Source: Paracoccus beibuensis (GTDB taxonomy: Bacteria > Pseudomonadota > Alphaproteobacteria > Rhodobacterales > Rhodobacteraceae). Taken from it: 64,000 nt of DNA. The position numbers and the translations under genes are program-made. The stretch spans positions 248,001 to 312,000 of the forward strand of contig NZ_JAOTBD010000001.1 in assembly GCF_026162625.1 (NCBI RefSeq), read 5' to 3'. Below are positions 27,635-36,625 of the stretch, piece by piece. Numbering within the stretch: the first letter of the stretch is position 1; each line of letters opens with the position of its first letter. Under the pieces are notes generated by a model. That model was not told the origin of the DNA and did no database searches. It saw only the letters and a list, made by a program, of their open reading frames with translations.

Positions 27635-27642
27635 GCTTCTTT
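27635..27642. repeat. Right target-site duplication of the IS66 element
   Basis: GCTTCTTT, identical to 24798-24805. Confidence 0.95.
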
Positions 27643-27716
27643 GAATCCTGCCCAAGAACGTTGGCAGGTGCGGCAAACGGACCTTGCAAGGACGAGATTG
27701 GCTAGCTGAAGCTTCA

Positions 27717-27744
27717 GGCGCTAGGCGCTAGGCGCTAGGCGCTA
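27717..27744. repeat. Four tandem copies of GGCGCTA
   Basis: Four exact head-to-tail 7-bp units in non-coding DNA. A 7-bp unit would vary readily by replication slippage. Confidence 0.95.
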
Positions 27745-27990
27745 AGGCCGCCCGCCGAGGCGGATCTGCCAAGGTGCCAGAGACTTTGGGTGTCGCTGTA
27801 TATCTGTCGCCCCACAGTGGATTCCGTCCTCGCCTGATGCATGCCTGAATTGGCGTGCGAGAGAGGCTCCGTCGTCCATCGGGTGACGCATCCCGGCTGC
27901 GGATAGCCAAGGCAGAGATACCGATATGACACGTGCTTCACTGTTCGCGACCAATTGCAAAGGTTCGGCGGCGCGCAGAGGTCGCACCGG

Positions 27991-28022
27991 ATCACCGGAT
28001 CACCGGATCACCGGATCACCGG
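27991..28022. repeat. Four tandem copies of ATCACCGG
   Basis: Four exact 8-bp units, preceded by a partial copy (GCACCGG), ending about 45 bp from the pyrG stop. Confidence 0.95.
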
Positions 28023-28067
28023 CTGGCCGGTCGTCGCAGCCGAAGCCAATGCAAGCTGTGAAGGTCC

Positions 28068-29711
28068 TTAGACCAGTCTGCCTTCCTCCATCGCGGCGCG
28101 GACGAAGCCTGCGAAAAGCGGGGCGGGCTCGAAGGGTTTCGACTTCAGCTCGGGGTGGGACTGGACGCCGATGAACCACGGGTGGTCGGCATATTCGATG
28201 ACCTCGGGCAGCTTGCCGTCGGGCGACATGCCCGAGAAGCAGAGCCCCGCATCCTCCAGCTGGGCGCGGTAGGTGGCATCGACCTCGTAGCGGTGGCGAT
28301 GGCGGTCCTCGATCTCGGTCACGCCGCCATAGATTTCCGAGATGCGCGAACCCTCGGCCAGGACTGCGGTATAGGCGCCAAGCCGCATCGTGCCGCCCTT
28401 GTTGTCACCGATCTTGCGCTGGACGGTATAATTGCCCTGCACCCATTCCTTGAGGTGATAGACGACGGGGGTGAAGCGGGTCTCTCCGGCCTCGTGGTCG
28501 AATTCCTCGGACCCTGCGTCGGGCATGTCGGCCAAATTGCGCGCGGCCTCGATCACGGCCATCTGCATGCCCAGGCAGATGCCCAGGTAGGGCACCTTCT
28601 TCTCGCGGGCGTAGCGGGCGGCGGCGACCATGCCCTCGGTCCCGCGCTCTCCGAAGCCGCCCGGCACGATGATGCCGTGATAGCCGTCCAGCAGATGCGC
28701 GCCGTCGCCCTCCAGCTTTTCGCTGTCGACCCAGTCGGCCTTGACGCGAACGCGGTTGGCCATGCCGCCATGAGTCAGAGCCTCGGCGATGGACTTGTAG
28801 GCGTCTTCAAGCTGCGTGTACTTACCGACGACGGCGATGTTGACCTGGCCCTCGGCATGCTCCAGCCGGTCCATCACGTCTTCCCATTTCGACAGGTCGG
28901 GACGCGGGGCGGGGCTGATCGCAAAAGCGTCCAGGACGGCCCGGTCCAGCCCGGCGCGGTGATAGGCCAGGGGCGCCTCGTAGATGGTCTTGAGGTCATA
29001 GGCAGGGATCACGCTGTCGGGGCGCACGTTGCAGAACAGCGCGATCTTGGCGCGTTCCTTTTCCGGGATCGGATGCTCGGATCGGCAAACCAGCACGTCG
29101 GGGGCCAGGCCGATGGACTGCAACTCCTTGACGCTGTGCTGGGTGGGCTTGGTCTTCAGCTCTCCGCTGGCTGCCAGATAGGGCAGCAGGGTCAGGTGCA
29201 TCAGGATGCATTCGCCGCGCGGACGCTCGTGGATGAACTGGCGGATCGCCTCGAAGAAGGGCAGGCCCTCGATATCGCCCACCGTGCCGCCGATCTCGCA
29301 CAGCATGAAGTCGACCTCGTCGGCGCCAATCGACAGGAAGTCCTTGATCTCATTGGTGACGTGCGGGATCACCTGGATGGTCTTGCCCAAATATTCGCCG
29401 CGGCGTTCCTTTTCCAGGACGTTCGAATAGACGCGGCCGCTGCTGATGCTGTCGGTGCGGCGCGCCGCGACGCCGGTGAAGCGCTCGTAATGGCCAAGGT
29501 CGAGGTCAGTCTCGGCGCCGTCGTCGGTCACGAAGACCTCGCCATGCTCGAACGGGCTCATCGTGCCGGGGTCGACGTTCAGGTAGGGGTCCAGCTTGCG
29601 CAGCCTGACGGTAAAGCCGCGGGCCTGCAGCAGCGATCCCAACGCCGCCGAGGCCAGCCCCTTGCCAAGGGACGAGACGACGCCGCCGGTGATGAAGATG
29701 TAACGCGCCAT
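28068..29711 (-). CDS. pyrG: CTP synthase
   Basis: Aminates UTP to CTP with glutamine. It has 547 residues from [20 protein letters not shown]. The N-terminal synthetase domain has the SSLGKG P-loop. The C-terminal glutamine amidotransferase domain has the nucleophile in GICLGMQ and the His/Glu pair in [10 protein letters not shown]. Start 29711 is the conserved one; 36 further upstream codons are open but unlike the family. It follows secG on the same strand. Confidence 0.97.
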   Translation of the reverse strand: MARYIFITGGVVSSLGKGLASAALGSLLQARGFTVRLRKLDPYLNVDPGTMSPFEHGEVFVTDDGAETDLDLGHYERFTGVAARRTDSISSGRVYSNVLEKERRGEYLGKTIQVIPHVTNEIKDFLSIGADEVDFMLCEIGGTVGDIEGLPFFEAIRQFIHERPRGECILMHLTLLPYLAASGELKTKPTQHSVKELQSIGLAPDVLVCRSEHPIPEKERAKIALFCNVRPDSVIPAYDLKTIYEAPLAYHRAGLDRAVLDAFAISPAPRPDLSKWEDVMDRLEHAEGQVNIAVVGKYTQLEDAYKSIAEALTHGGMANRVRVKADWVDSEKLEGDGAHLLDGYHGIIVPGGFGERGTEGMVAAARYAREKKVPYLGICLGMQMAVIEAARNLADMPDAGSEEFDHEAGETRFTPVVYHLKEWVQGNYTVQRKIGDNKGGTMRLGAYTAVLAEGSRISEIYGGVTEIEDRHRHRYEVDATYRAQLEDAGLCFSGMSPDGKLPEVIEYADHPWFIGVQSHPELKSKPFEPAPLFAGFVRAAMEEGRLV

Positions 29712-29717
29712 GAGGCC

Positions 29718-29774
29718 CCCGTGATGTGCAAATTCTGTCAGTCTGCGGGCCGTCTGGACGACCAGCATCACGGG
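29718..29774 (-). promoter_or_regulatory. Inverted repeat in the pyrG 5' region
   Basis: CCCGTGATG (29718-29726) and CATCACGGG (29766-29774) form a 9-bp perfect repeat around 39 bp, ending 7 bp from the pyrG start. It may form a leader stem or an operator. No known riboswitch is recognised. Confidence 0.35.
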
Positions 29775-29826
29775 AGTCGGAGAATAACCGAATAGCCCCG
29801 TGGCCGCAACGGACCGCAAGTTCAGG

Positions 29827-29849
29827 TGGGGCGGAAAGGCGCCGCCCCA
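29827..29849 (-). terminator. Hairpin after secG
   Basis: TGGGGCGG / CCGCCCCA, an 8-bp stem with a 7-nt loop just beyond the secG stop. It has no T-run, so termination is uncertain. Confidence 0.35.
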
Positions 29850-29865
29850 ATCGATGGTGTGTCGC

Positions 29866-30414
29866 TCAGTTGGCGGGCGGGGCCTGCGGCTCGGCCGGCG
29901 GAGGCGTGATGGCGTCCGCCGGGGCTTCGTCCGCCGGGGCCGCGGCTGCCGGGGCCTCTGCCGCGGGTGCGTCGGCGGCAGGGGCTTCGGCGGCGGGTTC
30001 GGTCGGCGCCGGCGCCGCTTGCGGTTCGGCTGCCGGTTCGGGCGCCGCTTCTGGGGCCGGCGGGGTCAGCGGGTTGCCCCCGGTCGCGGGCGGCGGCGCA
30101 TAGGCGGGAAGGCCCGGCAGCGACGGCGCGTCGGGCTGGCTGGTTTCGGGGGCGCCGATCTGGTCCAGGACCGACCCTGTCGTCGCCTGGCGCGCCGCAA
30201 GCACCGTCAGCGCCAGCGAGGTGCAGAAGATCGCGATGCCGAAGATCCAGGTCAGCCGGGTCATGGCGCTGGCCGCCTGACGGCCGGACATGACGCCGCC
30301 TGCGCCACCGCCGCCGCCCATGCCCAGCCCGCCCCCTTCGGAACGTTGCAGCAGCACGACCCCGGTCAGCAGCACTGCCAGGATCAGATGGACGGTCAGA
30401 ATGACGTTTTCCAC
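29866..30414 (-). CDS. secG: Preprotein translocase subunit SecG with long Ala/Pro tail
   Basis: Small membrane subunit of the SecYEG channel. Two hydrophobic helices (about 3-21 and 54-72) flank the Gly-rich [17 protein letters not shown] loop that identifies SecG. The protein is 182 residues, against 75-130 in most bacteria, because of a C-terminal tail of about 100 residues made mainly of Ala, Pro and Glu. Such tails are usual in Rhodobacteraceae SecG and are predicted to be disordered. It is divergent from cobQ. Confidence 0.93.
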   Translation of the reverse strand: MENVILTVHLILAVLLTGVVLLQRSEGGGLGMGGGGGAGGVMSGRQAASAMTRLTWIFGIAIFCTSLALTVLAARQATTGSVLDQIGAPETSQPDAPSLPGLPAYAPPPATGGNPLTPPAPEAAPEPAAEPQAAPAPTEPAAEAPAADAPAAEAPAAAAPADEAPADAITPPPAEPQAPPAN

Positions 30415-30486
30415 GGCTTTCGGCCTTTCATTTGCGGACGCGCCTATCTAGTCACCCCGACAGGTGATGGCAAGCAAGAGTGTCCC

Positions 30487-31917
30487 ATGACGGCGGTGAT
30501 GATTCAGGGCACCGGCTCGAATGTCGGAAAGTCGCTGCTGGTCGCGGGACTGTGCCGCGCGGCGCGCCACAGGGGGCTGTCGGTCGCGCCCTTCAAGCCG
30601 CAGAACATGTCGAACAACGCCGCCGTGACGGCCGACGGCGGAGAGATCGGCCGGGCGCAGGCGCTGCAGGCGCGAGCCTGCGGGCTGGAGCCGCATACCG
30701 ACATGAACCCGGTGCTGCTGAAGCCTGAAACAGACACGGGATCGCAGGTGATCCTGCAGGGCCGCGCCATCGGGCGGGCACAGGCCCGCGACTATGCCGC
30801 CCTGAAGTCGCGCCTGCTGGAGGGTGTGCTGGAGAGCTTCGCGCGGTTGCGGCGCGGGCACGACCTGGTCATCGTCGAGGGCGCCGGCAGCCCGGCCGAG
30901 GTGAACCTGCGCCCGCGCGACATCGCCAACATGGGATTTGCCCGTGCGGCGGGCGTCCCGGTCGTGCTGGCGGGCGATGTCGACCGGGGCGGAGTGATCG
31001 CGCAGATCGTCGGCACGCAGGCGGTGATCGATGCGGGCGACGCCGCGATGGTCCGGGGTTTCCTGATCAACAAGTTCCGTGGCGACCCGCGGCTCTTCGA
31101 CGACGGCTATCGGCTGATCGAGGAGCGCACCGGTTGGCGCGGCTTTGGGGTCGTGCCGTGGTTCGCCGGCGCCCACCGGCTTCCGGCAGAGGATGCCGTG
31201 GACCTGCGCGCGGGGCGCGGGAACGGGCTGCACGTCGTCTGCCTCACCCTGTCGCGGATCGCCAATTTCGACGACCTCGATCCCCTGGCGGCCGAACCCG
31301 CGGTGCGGCTGACGATGCTGGGGGCGGGGCAGGCGATTCCCGGCGATGCCGACCTGGTGATCCTGCCCGGCACCAAGTCCACGATGGGCGATCTGGCCTT
31401 CCTGCGCGCGCAGGGCTGGGACGTGGATTTGGCCGCGCATCGGCGGCGGGGCGGGCATGTCCTGGGCATCTGCGGCGGCTATCAGATGCTGGGACATGTC
31501 ATCGGTGATCCCTCCGGTGCGGATGGCGTGGCGGGGCAGGTGCCGGGGCTGGGGCTTCTGGACGTCACCACCGTGATGTCGCCCGAGAAGCGCGTGGTTC
31601 GTGTGACGGGCACCGCGACGGGCCAGCCGGTAACGGGATACGAAATCCACATGGGCCGCACCTCCGGGCCCGACTGCGCGCGTCCCTTTGCCCATGTGCC
31701 GGATGCAGATGGGGCCGTCAGCGCGGACGGGCGGGTCATGGGCAGCTATCTGCACGGGCTGTTTTCGGACGATGGGTTCCGGGCGGCCTATCTGGCGCGG
31801 CTTGGCGCAGCGTCGCAGCCCGGCTTCGAGGCCGGTGTCGATGCCGCGCTGGACGACCTGGCCGATCACCTGGAGGCGCATCTGGACGTGGCCGGGCTGC
31901 TGGCGGTCGCGCGCTGA
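30487..31917 (+). CDS. cobQ: Cobyric acid synthase
   Basis: Amidates four carboxyl groups of adenosylcobyrinic acid diamide in the cobalamin pathway. It has 476 residues. The N-terminal dethiobiotin-synthetase-like domain has the P-loop GTGSNVGKS (8-16) and KPQNMSNNA. The C-terminal glutamine amidotransferase domain has Cys329 in [10 protein letters not shown] and YEIHMG. No other cobalamin genes and no cobalamin riboswitch are seen in the window. ATG 30487 directly gives [14 protein letters not shown]. Confidence 0.95.
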   Translation: MTAVMIQGTGSNVGKSLLVAGLCRAARHRGLSVAPFKPQNMSNNAAVTADGGEIGRAQALQARACGLEPHTDMNPVLLKPETDTGSQVILQGRAIGRAQARDYAALKSRLLEGVLESFARLRRGHDLVIVEGAGSPAEVNLRPRDIANMGFARAAGVPVVLAGDVDRGGVIAQIVGTQAVIDAGDAAMVRGFLINKFRGDPRLFDDGYRLIEERTGWRGFGVVPWFAGAHRLPAEDAVDLRAGRGNGLHVVCLTLSRIANFDDLDPLAAEPAVRLTMLGAGQAIPGDADLVILPGTKSTMGDLAFLRAQGWDVDLAAHRRRGGHVLGICGGYQMLGHVIGDPSGADGVAGQVPGLGLLDVTTVMSPEKRVVRVTGTATGQPVTGYEIHMGRTSGPDCARPFAHVPDADGAVSADGRVMGSYLHGLFSDDGFRAAYLARLGAASQPGFEAGVDAALDDLADHLEAHLDVAGLLAVAR

Positions 31918-31974
31918 GGTGGATGTGACCCGCTGGTGCTGGACGAGGGCGGGGCTTCGCGCTACCTCAAGGCC

Positions 31975-32931
31975 ATGGAACATGCAAAGCCGCCCCTGAC
32001 CCTGTACCTGGCCGCCCCGCGCGGTTTCTGCGCCGGTGTGGACCGCGCGATCAAGATCGTCGAGATGGCGCTGCAGAAATGGGGCGCCCCCGTCTATGTC
32101 CGCCACGAGATCGTGCACAACAAGTTCGTCGTGGACAGCCTGCGCGACAAGGGCGCCGTCTTTGTCGAGGAGCTGGACGACTGCCCCGACGATCGCCCGG
32201 TGATCTTCTCGGCCCACGGCGTCCCCAAGGCGGTCCCGGCCGAGGCGCAGCGGCGGCAGATGGTCTATGTCGACGCGACCTGTCCGCTGGTCAGCAAGGT
32301 CCATATCGAGGCCGAGCGTCACCACGCGAACGGCTTGCAGATGGTGATGATCGGCCACGAGGGCCACCCAGAGGTTCTGGGCACCATGGGCCAGCTGCCC
32401 GAGGGCGAGGTGATCCTGGTCGAGACGGTCGATGACGTGGCAAGGGTTGCGCCCCGCGATCCGCAGGCGCTGGCCTTCATCACCCAGACGACGCTGTCGG
32501 TGGATGACACGGCGGGGATCGTCACTGCGCTGAAGGCGCGGTTTCCGGCGATCGTGGGGCCGGCCAAGGAGGACATCTGCTATGCCACCACCAACCGGCA
32601 GGCGGCGGTGAAGGAAGTGGCGCCCAAGATCGACGCATTGCTCGTGATCGGGGCGCCGAATTCCAGCAACTCGAAGCGGCTGGTCGAGGTGGGGCGGGCC
32701 GCGGGTTGCGCCTATTCGCAGTTGGTGATGCGGGCCGACCAGATCGACTGGCGGGCCATGGAGGGCGTGCACGCCGTCGGCGTCACGGCAGGCGCCAGCG
32801 CGCCCGAGGTGCTGGTGGACGAGGTGGTGGGCGCGTTCCGCGCGCGTTTCGACGTAACGGTCGAGATCGTCGAGACGGCGATCGAGCGGGTCGAGTTCAA
32901 GGTCCCGCGCGTGCTGCGCGAGACGGCCTGA
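31975..32931 (+). CDS. ispH: 4-hydroxy-3-methylbut-2-enyl diphosphate reductase
   Basis: Last step of the non-mevalonate isoprenoid pathway, a [4Fe-4S] enzyme producing IPP and DMAPP. It has 318 residues with the three cluster cysteines Cys19 ([10 protein letters not shown]), Cys103 ([11 protein letters not shown]) and Cys202 ([10 protein letters not shown]), and the conserved HEIVHN and FSAHG segments. Start 31975 gives [17 protein letters not shown]. It begins a plus-strand cluster with a GST, rnhA and a TRIC-type channel. Confidence 0.97.
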   Translation: MEHAKPPLTLYLAAPRGFCAGVDRAIKIVEMALQKWGAPVYVRHEIVHNKFVVDSLRDKGAVFVEELDDCPDDRPVIFSAHGVPKAVPAEAQRRQMVYVDATCPLVSKVHIEAERHHANGLQMVMIGHEGHPEVLGTMGQLPEGEVILVETVDDVARVAPRDPQALAFITQTTLSVDDTAGIVTALKARFPAIVGPAKEDICYATTNRQAAVKEVAPKIDALLVIGAPNSSNSKRLVEVGRAAGCAYSQLVMRADQIDWRAMEGVHAVGVTAGASAPEVLVDEVVGAFRARFDVTVEIVETAIERVEFKVPRVLRETA

Positions 32932-32969
32932 GCGCCGGCCCGGAACATTACAAGAAGTAAGGAGCGGCG

Positions 32970-33572
32970 GTGCGGCTTTATTCGATGCCCTCGTCGGGCA
33001 ACAGCTACAAGGTGCGGCTGCTGGCGGCGCTGACTGGCCAAGCGCTGGAGCGCGTCGACTGCGGGGCGGGATCGGCCGCGCTGGCCGAGGCAAAGGCGGC
33101 TGGGGTGCTGCCCTTCGGCAAGCTGCCCGCCCTGGCGCTGGACGGCGGCACCGTGCTGGGCGAATCGAACGCGATCCTGTGCTTTCTGGGCGAGGAAACG
33201 CGGTTCTGGCCCGAGGATCCGGTCCTGCGCGCCCAGATGCTGGGCTGGATGTTCTGGGAGCAGTACAACCACGAGCCGGTCATCGCCGTGCGCCAGTCGC
33301 TGCTGTGCTATCCCGACCGCGCCGCCGATGCCACGCCCGAGCGGATGGCCGATCTTCTGGCGCGCGGGCAGGCGCTGCTGGCGGTCATGAACCGGGCGGT
33401 TGGCGGGCAGGACTGGCTGACGGGTCAGCCGAGCCTGGCCGACATCTGTCTTTACGCCTATACCCACAGCGCCGAGACGCGGGGCGGGTTCGACCTGTCG
33501 GGGATGCCGAAGCTGCGCGCCTGGCTGGCGCGGGTCGCGGCACTGCCGGGACATGTGGCGATCAATGGCTGA
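32970..33572 (+). CDS. Glutathione S-transferase family protein
   Basis: A 200-residue thioredoxin-fold protein with an N-terminal GST domain ([18 protein letters not shown], then [19 protein letters not shown], the usual cis-Pro and ESxAI glutathione-binding pattern) and a helical C-terminal domain. Substrate unknown. GTG 32970 follows AAGGAGCGG. It overlaps rnhA by 8 nt, suggesting an operon with ispH. Confidence 0.9.
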   Translation: MRLYSMPSSGNSYKVRLLAALTGQALERVDCGAGSAALAEAKAAGVLPFGKLPALALDGGTVLGESNAILCFLGEETRFWPEDPVLRAQMLGWMFWEQYNHEPVIAVRQSLLCYPDRAADATPERMADLLARGQALLAVMNRAVGGQDWLTGQPSLADICLYAYTHSAETRGGFDLSGMPKLRAWLARVAALPGHVAING

Positions 33573-34014
33573 GTTGTTCGCGTGGACCGACGGCGCCTGC
33601 AGCGGCAATCCCGGCCCCGGTGGCTGGGGCGTCCTGATGCGCGCGCTTGAGGGCGGGACCGTCCTGAAGGAACGCGAGATGGCCGGGGGCGAGGCCGCGA
33701 CCACCAACAACCGGATGGAGCTGACGGCCGCGATCAGCGCGCTCGAGGCGCTGACGCGGCCCAGCCAGATCGTGATCGTCACCGACAGCGCCTATGTGAA
33801 GAACGGCGTCACGCAGTGGATCCACGGCTGGAAGCGCAACGGCTGGAAGACCGCCGACCGCAAGCCCGTGAAGAACGTCGAGCTGTGGCAGCGGCTGGAT
33901 GCCGCGCAGGCGACGCACAAGGTCGAATGGCGCTGGATCAAGGGCCATGCCGGCCACCCCGAGAACGAGCGCGCCGACGAACTTGCTCGTGAAGGAATGG
34001 CCCCGTTCAAATGA
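33565..34014 (+). CDS. rnhA: Ribonuclease HI
   Basis: Degrades RNA in RNA-DNA hybrids. It has 149 residues with catalytic Asp9 ([11 protein letters not shown]), Glu52 (NNRMEL), Asp74 (VTDSAYV) and Asp138 (ERADELA), plus the basic [10 protein letters not shown] handle segment. It starts at ATG 33565 inside the GST end and overlaps the following membrane protein by 4 nt. Confidence 0.97.
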   Translation: MAELFAWTDGACSGNPGPGGWGVLMRALEGGTVLKEREMAGGEAATTNNRMELTAAISALEALTRPSQIVIVTDSAYVKNGVTQWIHGWKRNGWKTADRKPVKNVELWQRLDAAQATHKVEWRWIKGHAGHPENERADELAREGMAPFK

Positions 34015-34646
34015 CGCTGGACCCGCTGGTCGCCGCGCTGGATTACGGTTCGGTCCTGATCTTCGCGCTGACCGGGGCGCTGGTCGCCAGCCGGGCACAG
34101 CTGGACCCGGTGGGCTTCATCTTCATGGCGGCGATGACGGCCGTGGGTGGCGGGACCCTGCGTGACCTGATCCTGGGGCAGCCGCAGGTCTTCTGGGTGG
34201 CGCGCCCGTCGCTCATCGTCGTGGCGGCGGTGGCCGCGATGGTTGTCTTCTGGACCGCGCACCTCTTCGAAAGCCGCTATCGCCTGCTTCTGTGGCTGGA
34301 CGTCTTCGCCCTGTCGGTGGCCGTGCCCGCGGGCGTCGGGGTGGCGCTGGAGGGCGGGTTCAGCCCGATCATCGTGGTCATCATGGGTGTCGTGACCGGC
34401 ACCTTCGGCGGGTTGATGCGCGACGTCGTCGGCAACGAGGTGCCGCTGGTCCTGAAGCAGGGAGAGATCTACCTGACCGCCGCCTTCGGTGGCGCGCTGG
34501 TGGCGGTGGCGCTTGTCTGGCTGGGGGCGGGGCAGGCCCCGACGCTGGTTGCCTGCGGGCTGGTGACCTTCGTGCTGCGGGCAGGGGGCCTTGGGCGCGG
34601 CTGGCGGCTGCCGGTCTATCGCCCGCGCCCGCCGCGAAACCGCTAG
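34011..34646 (+). CDS. Trimeric intracellular cation channel (TRIC/UPF0126) family protein
   Basis: A 211-residue inner-membrane protein with about seven helices. The internal duplication typical of UPF0126 is visible: [19 protein letters not shown] with [11 protein letters not shown] in the first half, and [19 protein letters not shown] in the second. Prokaryotic TRIC members conduct K+; the physiological role is uncertain. It overlaps rnhA by 4 nt at its start and the convergent hemoglobin gene by 4 nt at its end. Confidence 0.9.
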   Translation: MTLDPLVAALDYGSVLIFALTGALVASRAQLDPVGFIFMAAMTAVGGGTLRDLILGQPQVFWVARPSLIVVAAVAAMVVFWTAHLFESRYRLLLWLDVFALSVAVPAGVGVALEGGFSPIIVVIMGVVTGTFGGLMRDVVGNEVPLVLKQGEIYLTAAFGGALVAVALVWLGAGQAPTLVACGLVTFVLRAGGLGRGWRLPVYRPRPPRNR

Positions 34647-35059
34647 CGCAGCACCGGCGGGCCGCTGCGGCCGGCGTCGACGTTCTGCACTCCCGCCCGC
34701 AGTCCTTGGCCGATGCGGTGGGCCAGCTGCGACCAGGCCCGCGCGCTCCAGGGCGGCAGGGTGCGGCGCAGCGATTCGTCGAACAGCGCCAGCCAGATCT
34801 CGAAATGTTCGGGGCGGACATTGCCGGCCTGCAGGTGCGCGCGCATCGGGCTGCCGTTGTAGCCCGCCTTGTGCATGATCGCGCCCTTCCAGAAGGCGGT
34901 GATCCGATCCTCGTGCGCGGACCAGTCGCCCACATGTTCGGCAAAGACCGGCGCCAGCACCTCGTGCCGACGCACGGCGGCATAGAAGATGGCGACGACG
35001 CGGGCGATCTCGGCCTCGGTGATGTCGAAACGGGGGGGCAGGCTGTCCATGTGCCGCAT
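34643..35059 (-). CDS. Group III truncated hemoglobin
   Basis: A 138-residue globin with the group III pattern: [19 protein letters not shown], the [20 protein letters not shown] stretch, and likely proximal His75. Group III members bind O2 or NO; function is not established. The start could be 35059 or an ATG three codons later; neither has a clear ribosome binding site. It is convergent with the TRIC gene and divergent from queF. Confidence 0.88.
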   Translation of the reverse strand: MRHMDSLPPRFDITEAEIARVVAIFYAAVRRHEVLAPVFAEHVGDWSAHEDRITAFWKGAIMHKAGYNGSPMRAHLQAGNVRPEHFEIWLALFDESLRRTLPPWSARAWSQLAHRIGQGLRAGVQNVDAGRSGPPVLR

Positions 35060-35151
35060 CTGGGGCAGGGCGGGCGCGGTTGCAAGGGGTTTGCGATGGC
35101 GCTATGGCAGGCCTCCGGTCGCAGCCCACCCGGTCAAAACAGGAGCCCGAG

Positions 35152-35613
35152 ATGAGCCATTACACCGACGCGCTGACCCAGCTTGGTGCCGACGCCCCGC
35201 TGCCGCAGCACCCTGACGACGCCGTGTTGGAGCGCGTGCCGAACCCGCAGCCTGGCCAGACCTATGCCGTGCGCTTCACCCAGCCCGAGTTCACCAGCCT
35301 CTGTCCCCTGACGGGCCAGCCCGACTTTGCGCATCTGGTGATTGACTATGTCCCCGGCGACTGGCTGGTCGAATCGAAGTCGCTGAAGCTGTTCCTTGGC
35401 AGCTTTCGCAACCACGGCGCGTTCCACGAGGACTGCACCGTCGGCATAGGCCGTCGCATCGCCGACCTGCTGGCGCCGCAGTGGTTGCGGATCGGCGGCT
35501 ACTGGTATCCGCGCGGCGGCATGCCGATCGACGTGTTCTGGCAGACAGGCCCCGCGCCGGACGGGCTTTGGCTGCCGGACCAGGGCGTGCCGAGCTATCG
35601 CGGGCGCGGCTAA
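35152..35613 (+). CDS. queF: NADPH-dependent 7-cyano-7-deazaguanine reductase (preQ1 synthase)
   Basis: Reduces preQ0 to preQ1 in queuosine biosynthesis. It has 153 residues, the short unimodular QueF type. Active-site Cys51 ([13 protein letters not shown]) and Asp58 are present, as is the QueF signature ESKSLKLFL (74-82) and HEDC (92-95). ATG 35152 follows AGGAGCCCGAG. The 5' region shows no preQ1 riboswitch. It converges with a membrane protein, overlapping by 4 nt. Confidence 0.95.
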   Translation: MSHYTDALTQLGADAPLPQHPDDAVLERVPNPQPGQTYAVRFTQPEFTSLCPLTGQPDFAHLVIDYVPGDWLVESKSLKLFLGSFRNHGAFHEDCTVGIGRRIADLLAPQWLRIGGYWYPRGGMPIDVFWQTGPAPDGLWLPDQGVPSYRGRG

Positions 35614-36440
35614 CGCAGGGATCGCCACAGGACCGACAGCGTGTCGACCAGATCGCCCGCCCGCGCCAGAAGATGCTCGGGCGCGACGGCGTCGGCACCC
35701 GTGTCCAACTGCGCCATCAGGCGCGACAAGCGGCGGCGGTGGATGCCCGTCCACAGCTGCACCGGGTCGGCGATCAGCCCCGCGAAGGTTGTGACAAGCG
35801 ACCCGGCGACGGTCAGTGCGACGCCGGTGGCGATGACCGCCAGCGGCGACAGTTCGACCGGGAAAGCCCAGTACCAGGCGCGACCCAGCGTGTCGCCAAG
35901 CGCGAAGTCGCGCACCGCCGCGCCATGCGCCCGCATCTGCGCCATCGGCCCGGCAAGCGAGATCATTCCGGGTGTCGGGCGGTGGAACAGCACGAAGCCC
36001 AGACCCAGCACGATCAGCGAGGTGGTGATCTCGGCTACGGCGTTGCGCGTTTCGGCATGGCGGCGGATGGCGTCGGCGATGCGGTCTGGTGGCGCGTCGG
36101 GGCCAAGGCCCTGCGACTGAAGATCGGCGATCAGCGCCGTCAGGTCGTCCTCGATCCGGGCCGACACGTCGGAGCGGAGAAACACCCGGCGCGACCGCAG
36201 CCAGCGTCCCGCGCGCCCGGCCCCCAGCCGCGCCAGCACCCAGCCCAGAAGCTGCATCAGCAGCGCGAAGGGGGCCAGCATCACGTTCAGCGGTGCGCGC
36301 AGCAGGTCTCTGCCCAGGGCGTGGCGATGCAGCGCCAGCGTGCCCCGCGGGCCATACCGGCGGGCGGCAAAGCGGCGCAGGGCGGCGTCCCGGCGCGTCG
36401 TTTTCGTGCGAAGCGTGGCAGGCTGCATCAGGGTCCCCAT
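35610..36440 (-). CDS. Membrane protein of unknown function
   Basis: A 276-residue protein I do not firmly recognise; it resembles Rhodobacteraceae DUF6635-type membrane proteins. Its N-terminus is Arg-rich. Hydrophobic stretches lie at about 50-72 (a re-entrant or amphipathic helix), 138-152 and 195-222. The C-terminal part is charged and helical. The start 36440 faces the ileS promoter region, so it is transcribed divergently from ileS. It converges with queF. Confidence 0.7.
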   Translation of the reverse strand: MGTLMQPATLRTKTTRRDAALRRFAARRYGPRGTLALHRHALGRDLLRAPLNVMLAPFALLMQLLGWVLARLGAGRAGRWLRSRRVFLRSDVSARIEDDLTALIADLQSQGLGPDAPPDRIADAIRRHAETRNAVAEITTSLIVLGLGFVLFHRPTPGMISLAGPMAQMRAHGAAVRDFALGDTLGRAWYWAFPVELSPLAVIATGVALTVAGSLVTTFAGLIADPVQLWTGIHRRRLSRLMAQLDTGADAVAPEHLLARAGDLVDTLSVLWRSLR

Positions 36441-36489
36441 GGCTCTCGGCAGCCTAACCCGGGCGCCTCGGCGGCGCTAGGTTCGGCGC

Positions 36490-36518
36490 TTGCAGGCAAT
36501 GTCCGCGCTTTCTATAGA
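36490..36518 (+). promoter_or_regulatory. ileS promoter
   Basis: TTGCAG (36490-36495), a 17-bp spacer and TATAGA (36513-36518). A start site 6-8 bp further falls at about 36525, the ATG of the leader ORF, so a transcript from this promoter would be leaderless with respect to that ORF. Confidence 0.6.
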
Positions 36519-36524
36519 AGGCGC

Positions 36525-36572
36525 ATGAAATTCCCGGCGTTCGGATCCCGAATTAGCAGCCCGGCGGCGTGA
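36525..36572 (+). CDS. Candidate leader peptide ahead of ileS, 15 residues
   Basis: MKFPAFGSRISSPAA, ending in TGA inside a strong hairpin. It contains a single isoleucine, coded by ATT, a codon rarely used here, at codon 10. An AGAAGG lies upstream but overlaps the -10 box, so translation may be leaderless. Position between the promoter and ileS and overlap with two nested stems suggest ribosome-mediated attenuation by isoleucyl-tRNA supply. This is inference; no homologous leader is cited. Confidence 0.5.
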   Translation: MKFPAFGSRISSPAA

Positions 36573-36605
36573 GGTCTCACGCCGCCGGGTCTGCCTTGTC
36601 CGAAC
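36539..36605 (+). promoter_or_regulatory. Nested hairpins in the ileS leader
   Basis: Inner hairpin 36560-36589 has a 13-bp perfect stem (CCCGGCGGCGTGA and complement) and a 4-nt loop. An outer 7-bp stem pairs GTTCGGA (36539-36545) with TCCGAAC (36599-36605). No T-run follows, so it is not a simple terminator. A ribosome at the leader's Ile codon would cover the outer stem's 5' arm region. Confidence 0.6.
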
Positions 36606-36625
36606 ATCTTTCGAAGGAACGCCCG

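Larger units (their letters stand above)
27643..28067. other. Non-coding stretch with short tandem repeats downstream of pyrG
   Basis: About 425 bp between the IS right end and the pyrG stop. No gene is supported. It holds two short tandem arrays (listed separately) and, before the insertion, was contiguous with 24281-24797. Confidence 0.5.

Noticed and set aside
27991..28022. Tandem 8-bp units as a CRISPR array
   Set aside because: Units are far too short and have no spacers; no cas genes are in the window.
30415..30486. Cobalamin riboswitch upstream of cobQ
   Set aside because: The 72-bp gap is too short for the element and no B12-box pattern was seen.
35090..35151. preQ1 riboswitch upstream of queF
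   Set aside because: The short gap lacks the A-rich tail and pseudoknot pattern of preQ1 riboswitches.
36560..36589. The ileS hairpin as a transcription terminator
   Set aside because: No T-run follows, the upstream gene is on the other strand, and it lies between a promoter and ileS, so a leader structure is the better reading.
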